Shown here piece by piece: positions 23,160-31,782 of a DNA stretch of 64,000 bases; positions within the stretch are counted from its first letter, which is position 1, and each line of letters opens with the position of its first letter. The position numbers and the translations under genes were made by a program. The stretch is from SHVZ01 sp044223515. Lineage in GTDB: Bacteria; Pseudomonadota; Alphaproteobacteria; SHVZ01. Under the pieces are notes generated by a model. It did no database searches, was not told the DNA's origin, and saw only the letters and a list, made by a program, of their open reading frames with translations. The stretch is from positions 1 through 64,000 of the forward strand of contig JBGALV010000005.1 in assembly GCA_044223515.1 (NCBI GenBank), given 5' to 3'.

Positions 23160-25166
23160 TTATCGGTTCAGCAGGTTCCGGAGGCCCCCCAGCGGGTTCT
23201 GCGAGGGAGCCGGCTGCTGCTGTTGCTGACCCGCGGCCGGCGGGTTGCTCGAGGCACCCGGCAGCGTGACGCCCGGGATCGCCGGGATCGCGCCCTTCAG
23301 GGCGTCGAGCGCGCGCGACGGATCGACCTTGATCAGCGCCGCCAGGTCCGGCCGGTAGCTGAGGTTGTCCCAAGGGCCCTTCACGTCGACCGGGACCATG
23401 ACGCCCGAGGCCTGCATCTGGCCGCCCTGGCCTTCGGTCGACATTACCGCCTTGGGCTCGACGCGGTAGTCGAGCGTCTTCTGCGGCAGGTTGACCGTGC
23501 CCTTGCCTTCGATCCGCAGCAGCGGCGACTTCAGCGCGAGGTCGTTGTTGCGGACGATGCCTGCCTGGATCGTGTAGGTGCCGCCGAGCTCGGAGAAGTC
23601 GGTCTTCTGCGACTCCTGGGCCTTCGGATCGAGGAAGGCGTTGGCCACGTTGCGGACCATCGCCGCGAGGTTGATGCCCTTGATCGCGCCTTCGGTGAAG
23701 GCGGCCTTCCCGTCGCCGTTCAGCGAGGAGATCATCTCCTTCTGCGACTTGCCGCGCGCGGCGACATGCGTCTCCATGCCGAAGGTGCCGGTCAGCCGCT
23801 TGAAGTCGGCGGCGGCGGTCAGGATCGGCTCGGCCTGCACGCCGGCGAGCGCGATCCGGGCGTCGAGCTCCGGTACCTGGGGCGCACCGTTGAGGATCAT
23901 CGTGGCCTTGCCGGTGCCCTGGTAGAGCGCGAGCTCGGTCAGGTCGAGCGCCAGCCTGCCGTCCTTGAGCTGGGCCTTCACCACGCCCTTGCCGATCTCG
24001 ATCTTGCGGATGACGAGGCCGCCGACCGTGAGGTCGAGATCGGCATTGGCGGCGCGGAGCGGCGTCAGATCGATCGGATCCTCGCTCCAGCCCTGCTGGC
24101 CCTGCGCGGTGGGCGCCGCTGCGCCGCTCTTCTGTGCCGGCGCCTCGGGCGGCAGGTAAGGATTGATGTCGAGCTTCTCCAGCGCGAGCTTCGCCGAGAG
24201 GTGCGGCTTCGCACCGGATGTGTCGACGGTGATGTCGCCCGTGCCCTTGATCTGGTCGAGCGAAACCTTGGCGCCGTTGAACGAGGTCTTGGCGCCCTGG
24301 CGGTCGAGCTTTCCGGAGATGGCAAGCGCCCCCATCGTGTTCGGCCGCGCGTCGATCGGCGATCCGGCCCAGGCGGCGAGATCCTTGATCGACGGCACCG
24401 CGAGGTCCACGTCGCCTTGCATGCGGCCGGCGCCGGCGGTCGCGACCTGCCCTTTGAAGCCCAGCTTCACCGGATCGCCGCCGAGCAGCAGCGTGACGTT
24501 GGCCGGCTGCCCGGCCATTACCGCGCGCGGCTTGTCGACGTCGAGCTTCACGGTCAGCGGCTTGCCGTGCCAGGTGGCGCCGCCGTCGAGTTTCATCGGC
24601 TTGTCGAGATCAGGGAGGTCGAGCGTCGCGTTGATCTGGGTGACCTCCTCCTTGGTGTTGCTGCGCTGGTCGATGTAGGTGATGCGGCCGTCCTTGAGCT
24701 TCACCTCGCCGAGGCGGATGTCGCCGGGCGAGGCGGCCGTGCCACCGGAAGCCTGCGTCTGTGCGGGCGCCGCCGACGGCGTGCCCATGACCCAGTTGCC
24801 GCGGCCCTGGCGGTCGATCTCGAGCACGATCTGGGGCTCGTCGAGCACGAAACTGTCGATCTCGAGGCCGCCGCGCAGCAGCGGCATGAGCTTGACCGCG
24901 ACCTTGAGGCTCTTGAGCCGCGCCATCTCCGGCGTCGAGGCGCCCTGCGCATTGGCGAAGGTGACGTCCTTGGCCTCGATCCCGACGGTCGGGAAGATCG
25001 AAAGGCTCATGTCGCCCTTGATCGCCAGCGTGCGTCCGGTCGCCTGCTTGGCCTGCGCCTCGATCTGGTTCTTGTAGACCGAGACCGGGATGAAGAACGG
25101 TGCGGCGATCGCGGCGACGATGACGACGACCACCAATGCGGCGATGGCGATGAGAATCTTCTTCAT
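23160..25166 (-). CDS. asmA: AsmA family protein
   Basis: A 668-residue envelope protein with an N-terminal membrane anchor (residues ~4-27, ILIAIAALVVVVIVAAIAAPFFI) followed by the AsmA start (YKNQIEAQAKQATGRTLAIKGD). A long beta-rich bridge-like region and the conserved AsmA_2 C-terminal block (KGINLAAMVRN...FSELGGTYTIQAGIVRNNDLALKSP...GKGTVNLPQKTLDYRVEPK) follow. The C-terminus is Gln/Pro-rich. AsmA-type proteins are thought to move phospholipids between membranes. MscS lies 13 bp upstream on the same strand, making a probable two-gene envelope operon. Confidence 0.92.
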   Translation of the reverse strand: MKKILIAIAALVVVVIVAAIAAPFFIPVSVYKNQIEAQAKQATGRTLAIKGDMSLSIFPTVGIEAKDVTFANAQGASTPEMARLKSLKVAVKLMPLLRGGLEIDSFVLDEPQIVLEIDRQGRGNWVMGTPSAAPAQTQASGGTAASPGDIRLGEVKLKDGRITYIDQRSNTKEEVTQINATLDLPDLDKPMKLDGGATWHGKPLTVKLDVDKPRAVMAGQPANVTLLLGGDPVKLGFKGQVATAGAGRMQGDVDLAVPSIKDLAAWAGSPIDARPNTMGALAISGKLDRQGAKTSFNGAKVSLDQIKGTGDITVDTSGAKPHLSAKLALEKLDINPYLPPEAPAQKSGAAAPTAQGQQGWSEDPIDLTPLRAANADLDLTVGGLVIRKIEIGKGVVKAQLKDGRLALDLTELALYQGTGKATMILNGAPQVPELDARIALAGVQAEPILTAAADFKRLTGTFGMETHVAARGKSQKEMISSLNGDGKAAFTEGAIKGINLAAMVRNVANAFLDPKAQESQKTDFSELGGTYTIQAGIVRNNDLALKSPLLRIEGKGTVNLPQKTLDYRVEPKAVMSTEGQGGQMQASGVMVPVDVKGPWDNLSYRPDLAALIKVDPSRALDALKGAIPAIPGVTLPGASSNPPAAGQQQQQPAPSQNPLGGLRNLLNR

Positions 25167-25179
25167 CGGTTTTCTCCTC

Positions 25180-25968
25180 TCAGGCGGCTTTGAGCCCGGC
25201 GGCGGCGAGCGCGGCACGAGCTTCGAGGTTGACGGCGAATTGGGTCGAGAAGAAGGCGCGTGCCGGCGCCCAGTAGCGGAGCGCCAGCGTCACGTCGGCC
25301 TGGGTGAAGGCTTGCACGCCGACTTCGGGTGCCGGCTCCTGCACCACCTGCGGCACCCGCGTCAGCGCGCCTTTGACCGCGGCGATCGCCGCGAGGACGT
25401 CCTGGTCGGCGGCGATCTTGAGCGTGCCTTCGACGATGCGGTGGCCGCGCGAGTTGACCAGGATCTCGCCGACGATCTGGCGGTTCGGCACCATGATGCG
25501 CTCGCCGTCCTCGCCGACCAGGAAGGTCGAGGCCAGCGTGATGTCATCGACGACGCCGGAGACGCCCTTGACCGTCACCGTGTCGCCGATCGTGAACGGC
25601 CGGGTCAGGATCAGCGTCAGGCCCGCGCCGTAGTTGGACAGCGGCCCCTGGATCGCGACCGTGGCGCCGAAAGCGCCGGCGCCGAGAAGCGCGATCAGCG
25701 GCGCGATCGAGATGCCGAAGTTGCCGAGGGTCGCGATGATCACCATCGCCAGGATCAGGATGCGGACGACGTTGGCCGCGAAGTTCGAGATCGTGGCGTC
25801 GAGCCTGTTGCGGGCGCCGAGCTTCACGACCAGGCCCGCGACCCATTGCGCGACCTTGAGACCGATCAGGAAGAAGACGATCGCGCCGATGATCTGGAAG
25901 CTGTAGGCGACGAGGAATCCACCGGCGACGTCGAACCACTTGTTGAGCGTGGCGATCTGCTGGTCCAT
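25180..25968 (-). CDS. Small-conductance mechanosensitive channel, MscS family
   Basis: A 262-residue channel with three N-terminal membrane helices. The pore-lining third helix is APLIALLGAGAFGATVAIQGPLSNYGAGLTLILTRPFTIGD in outline, with the Gly/Ala packing pattern of MscS TM3. The cytoplasmic beta domain has VSGVVDDITLASTFLVGEDGERIMVPN and the C-terminal vestibule follows. The length is near E. coli MscS (286). It opens on hypo-osmotic shock to release solutes, which fits with a trehalose-making organism. The gene lies 13 bp upstream of asmA. Confidence 0.93.
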   Translation of the reverse strand: MDQQIATLNKWFDVAGGFLVAYSFQIIGAIVFFLIGLKVAQWVAGLVVKLGARNRLDATISNFAANVVRILILAMVIIATLGNFGISIAPLIALLGAGAFGATVAIQGPLSNYGAGLTLILTRPFTIGDTVTVKGVSGVVDDITLASTFLVGEDGERIMVPNRQIVGEILVNSRGHRIVEGTLKIAADQDVLAAIAAVKGALTRVPQVVQEPAPEVGVQAFTQADVTLALRYWAPARAFFSTQFAVNLEARAALAAAGLKAA

Positions 25969-26070
25969 GGGCGTACCGTCTGGTCCTTAACGGTATTCGG
26001 ATACGCCGATTGTGACCGCGGCGCGCGCCGCGGTCCAGGCACCGTTATGCGACCGCGTGCAACCTAGCCG

Positions 26071-26625
26071 TCAGATGTCCGGCCAGAAATCGCCGGGGCT
26101 GTTGTGGTTCTGGCCTGACGGAATGAACATCCGCATCATCGCCTGCTCGGCAATCTGGCGCACCACCGGGGCGTCCGGCCCTTCGGCCTTGGGCGCGACG
26201 GCGGCCATCGCCAGGATCGGCTGCGCCTCCTTGCAGAAGGCGACCACGGCGGTCAGCCCGTCGGTCGGGGCCTTGGCGACCGGTCGGGAGGAATCGCATA
26301 CCTCTCCCGCGCTCACGCCCGGAGCGGGCGAGAACTGGACGACGAGGCGGAAGTCCGAGCGACCGGCCTGGGCCCGGTCGGTGGTGAACTGCACCTTGAA
26401 TCCGACGCCGGTGGCGCTCGCCGCCTGGGCCAGCGACCGGGCGACGTCGCCCGCAAACGGATTGTCGCGCACTTCGAGCAGCACCGGACCCGCGGCGGCA
26501 GCGTCCTGAAGATTCTCGCGAGCGACGGCCGAACTCTGCGGATACTCGTAGGTCACGGTGCGGACCATGCCGGCGCAGCCGGAGAGGAGAACGGCGGTCG
26601 CGAAGACCGGGGCGATGAGGCGCAT
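26071..26625 (-). CDS. Hypothetical lipoprotein
   Basis: A 184-residue exported protein of unknown function. The signal sequence ends in lipobox LSGC (Cys17). The mature part has an N-terminal Tyr/Pro segment and a region RSDFRLVVQFSPAPGV, typical of small lipoproteins annotated only as hypothetical in alphaproteobacteria. Two Cys residues (CDSSRP and FCKEAQ) could form a disulfide. It stands alone between MscS and the SDR gene, on the same strand as both. Confidence 0.7.
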   Translation of the reverse strand: MRLIAPVFATAVLLSGCAGMVRTVTYEYPQSSAVARENLQDAAAAGPVLLEVRDNPFAGDVARSLAQAASATGVGFKVQFTTDRAQAGRSDFRLVVQFSPAPGVSAGEVCDSSRPVAKAPTDGLTAVVAFCKEAQPILAMAAVAPKAEGPDAPVVRQIAEQAMMRMFIPSGQNHNSPGDFWPDI

Positions 26626-26659
26626 GGCGTTGTCCGCTCCAGGCTGGGATGGCGCCAGT

Positions 26660-27400
26660 CTACATCACGAGGCCGCCGTCGACGATGAAGGCCTGGCCGG
26701 TGGCGAAGGCGGCCTCGTCGGAGGCCAGGTAGACGGCGAGGGCGGCGATCTCCTCGGCGGTGCCGAGGCGTCCCATGGGCTGGCGGGCGATGAAGGCCTT
26801 CCGGGCCGCGACCGCGTCGGCATTGGCGTTGATGCGGTCGTCGAGCGACGGGGTCTGGATCGTGCCCGGGCAGATCGCGGAGCAGCGGATGCCCTTGGAG
26901 ACGTAGTCGGCGGCCACCGACTTGGTGAGGCCGATCACCGCGGCCTTGGACATGCCGTAGACGAAGCGGTTGGGCACGCCCTTAACCGACGAGGCGACGG
27001 ACGCCATGTTGATGATCGTGCCGCCGCTCTTCGCCAGCATCGCCGGCAGGAACGCCTTGATCATCCGGTACATCGAGCGGACGTTGAGATTGACCGCCTG
27101 GTCGAAGTCCTTCTCCGAGGCTTCCAGGATGGAGCCGTTGTGCACCATGCCGGCGACATTGAAGAGCACGTCAACCGCGCCGACCGACTTCGCATAGGCC
27201 TCGACCGCCGCAGGGTCGGTGACGTCCAGCTTCTTGAGGGAGACGCCCTTCAGCTTCTCCAGGCCGGCGAGCTTCGCCTCGTCGACGTCGGAGGCGTGCA
27301 CGGTCGCACCCTCGCGCTGGAAGGCCTCGACCGAGGATCGGCCCATGCCCTGGCCGGCGGCGGTGATGACGCAGATCTTGCCTTGAAGGCGGCCGCTCAT
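26660..27400 (-). CDS. SDR family dehydrogenase, BDH2 / 2-keto-3-deoxy-L-fuconate dehydrogenase-like
   Basis: A 246-residue classical short-chain dehydrogenase. The cofactor loop is AAGQGMGRS, NVAG is motif II, the active site has Ser in MASVASS and Tyr-x3-Lys in VYGMSKAA, and the C-terminus is GQAFIVDGG. The block RKAFIARQPMGRLGTAEEIAALAVYLASDE is characteristic of the BDH2/2-keto-3-deoxy-L-fuconate dehydrogenase group. It is divergent from an altronate/galactarate-type dehydratase gene with 93 bp between them, which supports a role in sugar-acid breakdown. Confidence 0.85.
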   Translation of the reverse strand: MSGRLQGKICVITAAGQGMGRSSVEAFQREGATVHASDVDEAKLAGLEKLKGVSLKKLDVTDPAAVEAYAKSVGAVDVLFNVAGMVHNGSILEASEKDFDQAVNLNVRSMYRMIKAFLPAMLAKSGGTIINMASVASSVKGVPNRFVYGMSKAAVIGLTKSVAADYVSKGIRCSAICPGTIQTPSLDDRINANADAVAARKAFIARQPMGRLGTAEEIAALAVYLASDEAAFATGQAFIVDGGLVM

Positions 27401-27493
27401 GACTCAAGCTCCGAATTGGAAAGGCGGGTGATGGGCCGCTACACTAGGGAGAGCTTCCGAGGCCGCCAAGGCCTCTCCGCCCAAGGATGAAAG

Positions 27494-29017
27494 ATGACCC
27501 AGCCGACCCTCACCATCCGGCTCAATCCGGCCGACACCGTCGTCGTCGCCCGTGCCGACATCCTGCCGGGAACCAGCATCCCGGGCGAGAACGTGGTCGC
27601 CAAGGGGCATATCCCGGCGGGCCACAAGATCTCGACCCATCAGGTGGCGGAGGGCGAGCCGGTTCGCCGCTACGGCCAGATCATCGGCTTCGCCAGCCGT
27701 CCGATCGCCGTCGGTGACCACGTGCACACCCACAACTGCGCCTTCCAGATGTTCGAGCGGCAGTACGAGTTTTGCGTGGAGTCGACGCCGACGCCCTACG
27801 CGACCGGCGCCGCCCAGGCGACCTTCCAGGGCATCAAGCGCAAGGACGGCCGCGTCGGCACGCGGAACTACATCGGCATCCTGACCTCCGTGAACTGCTC
27901 GGCCCATGTGGCGAAGCTCGTCGCCCGGAAGGCCGAATCGCTGCTCGAGCAGTACCCCAACGTCGACGGCGTCGTGGCGCTGACCCATGGCCTCGGCTGC
28001 GGCATGGCGGCGGAAGGCGACGGCATGGACGTGCTCCGCCGGACGATCGCGGGATACGCCGTGCATGCGAATTTCGGCGGCATCCTGATCATCGGGCTCG
28101 GCTGCGAGGCGAACCAGATTGGCGGCCTGATGCGCGCCCATAATCTCCAGGACGGTGCCTTCCTGCACACGATGACGATCCAGGAGTCGGGCGGCTCGAC
28201 CGTGACGATCAACAAGGCGCTGGCGGCGATCCGCGAGATGCTGCCGGTGATCAACGACGTCAGGCGCGAGGCGGCGCCGGCATCGCACATCACCATCGGG
28301 CTGCAGTGCGGCGGTTCCGACGGCTATTCCGGCATCTCGGCCAACCCGGCGCTGGGGGCCGCCTCCGACCTCCTGGTGAAGCACGGCGGCTCGGTGATGC
28401 TGTCGGAGACGCCGGAGACCTACGGCGCCGAGCACGTGCTGGTGCGTCGCGCCCAGAGCCCCGAGGTCGGCCAGAAGCTCGTCGACCTCATGCGCTGGTG
28501 GGAGGACTACACCGCCAAGAACAACGGCTCGATGGACAACAATCCCTCGCCCGGCAACAAGGCGGGCGGCCTCACGACGATCCTCGAGAAGGCGCTGGGT
28601 GCCGCGACCAAGGGCGGCACCACCAACCTGGTCGACGTGCTGCAATACGCGGCGCCGCTGAAGCATCGTGGCTTCAACTTCATGGATTCGCCCGGCTACG
28701 ATCCGGTCTCGGCGACCGGGCAGGTGGCGTCCGGCGCCAACATGATCTGCTTCACCACGGGCCGCGGCTCGGTGTTCGGCTGCAAGCCGGCACCGTCGAT
28801 CAAGCTCGCGACCAACTCGATGCTGTTCAAGCGCATGCCCGACGACATGGACATCAATTGCGGCACGATCATCGAGGGCTCGGAGACGGTCCAGGCCTGC
28901 GGCGAACGGATCTTCAAGCTGATCCTCGACACCGCGTCGGGCAAGAAGACCAAGAGCGAAGAGATGGGCTTCGGCGAGGACGAGTTCCAGCCGTGGTCGA
29001 TCGGCGCGGTGATGTGA
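27494..29017 (+). CDS. UxaA/GarD-family altronate or galactarate-type dehydratase
   Basis: A 507-residue sugar-acid dehydratase with an N-terminal SAF domain (residues ~1-90, PADTVVVARADILPGTSI...HTHN) fused to the UxaA/GarD catalytic domain. Hallmarks are GRVGTRNYIGI, HGLGCGM, GGSDGYSGISANPALG and GRGSVFGCKPAPS. E. coli UxaA has the same overall plan at 495 residues. It dehydrates a hexonate or hexarate to a 2-keto-3-deoxy acid using a divalent metal. The 2-hydroxyacid dehydrogenase gene follows after 17 bp and the KDF-type SDR is divergent, so the three probably form one pathway. The sugar cannot be fixed from sequence alone. Confidence 0.9.
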   Translation: MTQPTLTIRLNPADTVVVARADILPGTSIPGENVVAKGHIPAGHKISTHQVAEGEPVRRYGQIIGFASRPIAVGDHVHTHNCAFQMFERQYEFCVESTPTPYATGAAQATFQGIKRKDGRVGTRNYIGILTSVNCSAHVAKLVARKAESLLEQYPNVDGVVALTHGLGCGMAAEGDGMDVLRRTIAGYAVHANFGGILIIGLGCEANQIGGLMRAHNLQDGAFLHTMTIQESGGSTVTINKALAAIREMLPVINDVRREAAPASHITIGLQCGGSDGYSGISANPALGAASDLLVKHGGSVMLSETPETYGAEHVLVRRAQSPEVGQKLVDLMRWWEDYTAKNNGSMDNNPSPGNKAGGLTTILEKALGAATKGGTTNLVDVLQYAAPLKHRGFNFMDSPGYDPVSATGQVASGANMICFTTGRGSVFGCKPAPSIKLATNSMLFKRMPDDMDINCGTIIEGSETVQACGERIFKLILDTASGKKTKSEEMGFGEDEFQPWSIGAVM

Positions 29018-29034
29018 GGAGCTTCCGAGTCCCC

Positions 29035-29991
29035 ATGACGTCCAAGCCCCCCGTGCTGCAGAACGGCCCGGTCTCCTATTCCGGGACGATGACGAAGCTC
29101 GACGAGCTGTTCACCGCGCATAAGCTCTGGCTGGCGCCGGACAAGCTGGCGTTGGCGAGAAAAATCGCGCCTGAGATCACCTGCGCCTTCACCTCCGGCC
29201 ACGATCCGATCGCGCCCGAGATCCTGGACGCGCTGCCCAACCTGAAGCTGGTCGCCTGCTTCGGCGTCGGCGTCGACGGCGTCAACGTGGGCGAGCTGAC
29301 CAAGCGCGGCATCGCCGTGACCAACACGCCCGATGTGCTGACCGAGGAGGTCGCTGACCTCGGCTTGGGATTGCTGCTCGCGACCACGCGCCAGATGGTC
29401 AAGGGTGACCGCTACGTCCGCTCGGGCGAGTGGGTGAAGCGCGGCAACATGGAGATGACCTGGTCGCTGACCGGCGGCAAGACCATCGGCATCATCGGCC
29501 TCGGCCGCATCGGCAAGGCGATCGCCAAGCGCTGCGAAGCCTTCAACTTGACCGTCGCTTATCACGGCCGCTCGAAGCAGGCGGACGTCTCGTACAAGTA
29601 CTACGCCGACCCGGTCGAGCTCGCGCGCGACTCGGATTTCCTGATGATCGTGACGCCGGGCGGGCCGGGTACCAAGCACCTGGTCGACGCCAAGGTGATC
29701 GAGGCGCTGGGGCCGACCGGCATCCTGATCAACATCTCGCGCGGCTCGGTGGTCGACCAGGCGGCACTCGTGAAGGCGCTCAAGGAGAAGAAGATCGCCG
29801 CCGCCGGCCTAGACGTGTTCGAGGTCGAGCCCTGCGTTCCCGAAGGCCTCGTGGACATGCCGGACAATGTCGTGCTGCAGCCGCACCAGGCCTCCGCCAC
29901 GCACGAGACCCGCGGCGCCATGGGCGACCTGATGATCGCCAACGTCCAGGCCTTCCTCGCCGGAAAGCCCCTGCTGTCCCGGGTGAACTAG
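29035..29991 (+). CDS. D-2-hydroxyacid dehydrogenase (hydroxypyruvate/glyoxylate reductase-like)
   Basis: A 318-residue D-isomer-specific 2-hydroxyacid dehydrogenase. The NAD(P) loop is GLGRIG (155-160), and the catalytic residues are Arg236 (ISRGSVVD), Glu265 (FEVEP) and His284 (QPHQASATHET). It reduces a 2-keto acid such as hydroxypyruvate or glyoxylate. The start at 29035 lies 17 bp after the dehydratase stop with GAGG in between, so the genes are co-transcribed. The long open frame upstream of this start is the shadow of the dehydratase gene. The next gene is convergent and starts 6 bp beyond. Confidence 0.9.
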   Translation: MTSKPPVLQNGPVSYSGTMTKLDELFTAHKLWLAPDKLALARKIAPEITCAFTSGHDPIAPEILDALPNLKLVACFGVGVDGVNVGELTKRGIAVTNTPDVLTEEVADLGLGLLLATTRQMVKGDRYVRSGEWVKRGNMEMTWSLTGGKTIGIIGLGRIGKAIAKRCEAFNLTVAYHGRSKQADVSYKYYADPVELARDSDFLMIVTPGGPGTKHLVDAKVIEALGPTGILINISRGSVVDQAALVKALKEKKIAAAGLDVFEVEPCVPEGLVDMPDNVVLQPHQASATHETRGAMGDLMIANVQAFLAGKPLLSRVN

Positions 29992-29997
29992 CGGCGG

Positions 29998-30792
29998 TTA
30001 CGGTTTCCGGCCGATGAAGTAGATGGCGTCGCCGGTGTCGGTCATCTTGGCGTCGCCGAGCGTCTTTGTTTCGCGCGAGAAGACCGTGACGAACCGGCCG
30101 AGGAAGGCGTCGACCAGCTTGCGATCGGGCCTGAGCGGGTGTCCGGTGTCGTAGCTCGTCGCGATTCCGGCGGCGATCTCGCTGTGATCGAAATATTTGT
30201 CGTGGAAGATGAAGACGCCGCCCGGGACCAGCAGGTTCCAGACGTTGTCGAAGATCTTCCGCACGTCGAAGCAATGCTCGATCACGTTGATCAGGATCAC
30301 GAGGTCGTACTTGGTCTCGACCTGCATGTCCTCGATCGGCATCGCATGCAGCTTCGCGACCGGTTCCGTGTTGCCGTCGAGACGCCGAAGCTTCATGCCT
30401 GCGTACGCGCAGTTGGGCAGCTCGAGGTAACTCTCGATCAATGGATCGAGCAGCTCGATCGTCTCGACCTTCAAGGTCGAAACCGCCACGCGCATGTTCG
30501 AGAACGGGCCGCAGCCGAGCTCGATGCCGCGCTTGAACGGCTGGTCGCGCAGCATGAACAGGTAGTCGAAAAGGGCGTAGTGGTGCGTATTGCGATCTTC
30601 GATGGCACCACGCCAGAGATTCAGCCAGCCGTTGGCTTCCGCATCCTGAGCCAGTTCCCAACGCTCGCGGGGGACCGCGACGACGCCGCTGTCCTTCGAC
30701 AAGTAGGCGGCGTCGTTCTCGGCCATCAGGCGCAGTCGCGCCTGCTCGCCGGTCAGGGTCGTGAAGTCGCGCGTGACGAATTCGTAGGCCAT
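29998..30792 (-). CDS. SAM-dependent methyltransferase, class I
   Basis: A 264-residue class I methyltransferase. Motif I is GIELGCGPFSN, motif II-like ETIELLDP, and the post-motif is LVILINVIEHCFDVRKIFDNVWNLLVPGGVFIFHD in outline. The N-terminal ~75 residues (LSKDSGVVAVPRERWELAQ) are outside the core and may recognise substrate. The target is unknown. It is the last gene of the probable glpD-denD-methyltransferase operon, 9 bp downstream of denD, so a link to tetronic acid or glycerol metabolism is positional only. Confidence 0.8.
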   Translation of the reverse strand: MAYEFVTRDFTTLTGEQARLRLMAENDAAYLSKDSGVVAVPRERWELAQDAEANGWLNLWRGAIEDRNTHHYALFDYLFMLRDQPFKRGIELGCGPFSNMRVAVSTLKVETIELLDPLIESYLELPNCAYAGMKLRRLDGNTEPVAKLHAMPIEDMQVETKYDLVILINVIEHCFDVRKIFDNVWNLLVPGGVFIFHDKYFDHSEIAAGIATSYDTGHPLRPDRKLVDAFLGRFVTVFSRETKTLGDAKMTDTGDAIYFIGRKP

Positions 30793-30801
30793 GGGAGTCT
30801 C

Positions 30802-31782
30802 CTACGCGGCTTTTACCATGTCCTCGTCGATGAAGGCCTTGATGATCTCGTCGATGTTGGTGTCGGCCTTGAATCCGAGTCGCTTCGCCTTGTCCCAGCC
30901 GACCGTGCCGGGCCAGGTCGCGACGATCTTCTGGATCATGGGATCCGGCACCCAGTCGATGCGGCTGACGGGTTCGGGTCCTGCCAGCTTTTCCATCGCC
31001 TTCACGATCTCGTCGATCGAGTAGGTAATGGCGGGCAGGTTGCACGACCGCCACGGACCCCAGGCCTCGCCCGGCAGCTCGTGCGCGTGGATGAAGGCGT
31101 CGATCGTGCGGCGCGGCGACAGGAACGCCATCTTGACGTCGCGGGTCACCGGGCAGACGGCGCGCGTGCCCTGCAGCGGATCGCGGACGATCGAGGAGGC
31201 GAAGGTCGAGGCCGCCTTGTTGGGCTTGCCGGGGCGGACGAAGATCGTCGGCAGCTTCAGCGAGCGGCCGTCGATGAAGCCCTTGCGGGAGTAGTCGTTG
31301 ACCAGCAGCTCGCCGATCGTCTTCTGCACGCCGTAGCTGGTCTGCGGCGTCTGCGGCGTCGCGTCGTCGATCGACTTGTTGAACTCGCCGCCATACGTGG
31401 CGAGGCTCGAGGTGAAGACGATGCGCGGCGCGTGCGGCAGCTTGCGCATCGTGTCGAGCACGGCGAGCGTGCCGTCGAGGTTCACGTGATAGCCCAGGTC
31501 GAAATCCGCCTCGGCGCCGGCGCTGACGACGCCCGCCAGATGGAAGACGCTGTCGGTTTCCTCGTCGATGAGCCGGCTCATCAGCGCCTTGTCGGCGACG
31601 TCGCCGGTCGCGGTCGAGAAACGCTTGTCCTTCGGCGCCTCGGGCTCGACCACGTCGAACAGGGTCACCTTGGTGATCGCCTCGGGCTTTCCGGAGCGCC
31701 CCGTGAGCGTGACGTTGCCGGCGAGCCGGTGCGAGAGCTTCTTGCCGAGAAAGCCGGCGGCGCCGGTGATGACGACCTTCAT
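30802..31782 (-). CDS. denD: D-erythronate dehydrogenase-like NAD-dependent epimerase/dehydratase
   Basis: A 326-residue extended SDR. The cofactor loop is TGAAGFLG (6-13), and the active site has Ser125/126 and Tyr150-x3-Lys154 (SYGVQK). The strings GELLVNDYSRKGFIDGRSLKLPTI, RPGKPNKAASTFAS and DPLQGTRAVCPV are distinctive of DenD, which oxidises D-erythronate to 2-oxo-tetronate. The start overlaps the glpD stop (ATGA) with GAGGAGA inside the glpD end as ribosome-binding site, so translation is coupled. The usual partners OtnI, OtnK and OtnC are not in the window. Confidence 0.85.
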   Translation of the reverse strand: MKVVITGAAGFLGKKLSHRLAGNVTLTGRSGKPEAITKVTLFDVVEPEAPKDKRFSTATGDVADKALMSRLIDEETDSVFHLAGVVSAGAEADFDLGYHVNLDGTLAVLDTMRKLPHAPRIVFTSSLATYGGEFNKSIDDATPQTPQTSYGVQKTIGELLVNDYSRKGFIDGRSLKLPTIFVRPGKPNKAASTFASSIVRDPLQGTRAVCPVTRDVKMAFLSPRRTIDAFIHAHELPGEAWGPWRSCNLPAITYSIDEIVKAMEKLAGPEPVSRIDWVPDPMIQKIVATWPGTVGWDKAKRLGFKADTNIDEIIKAFIDEDMVKAA

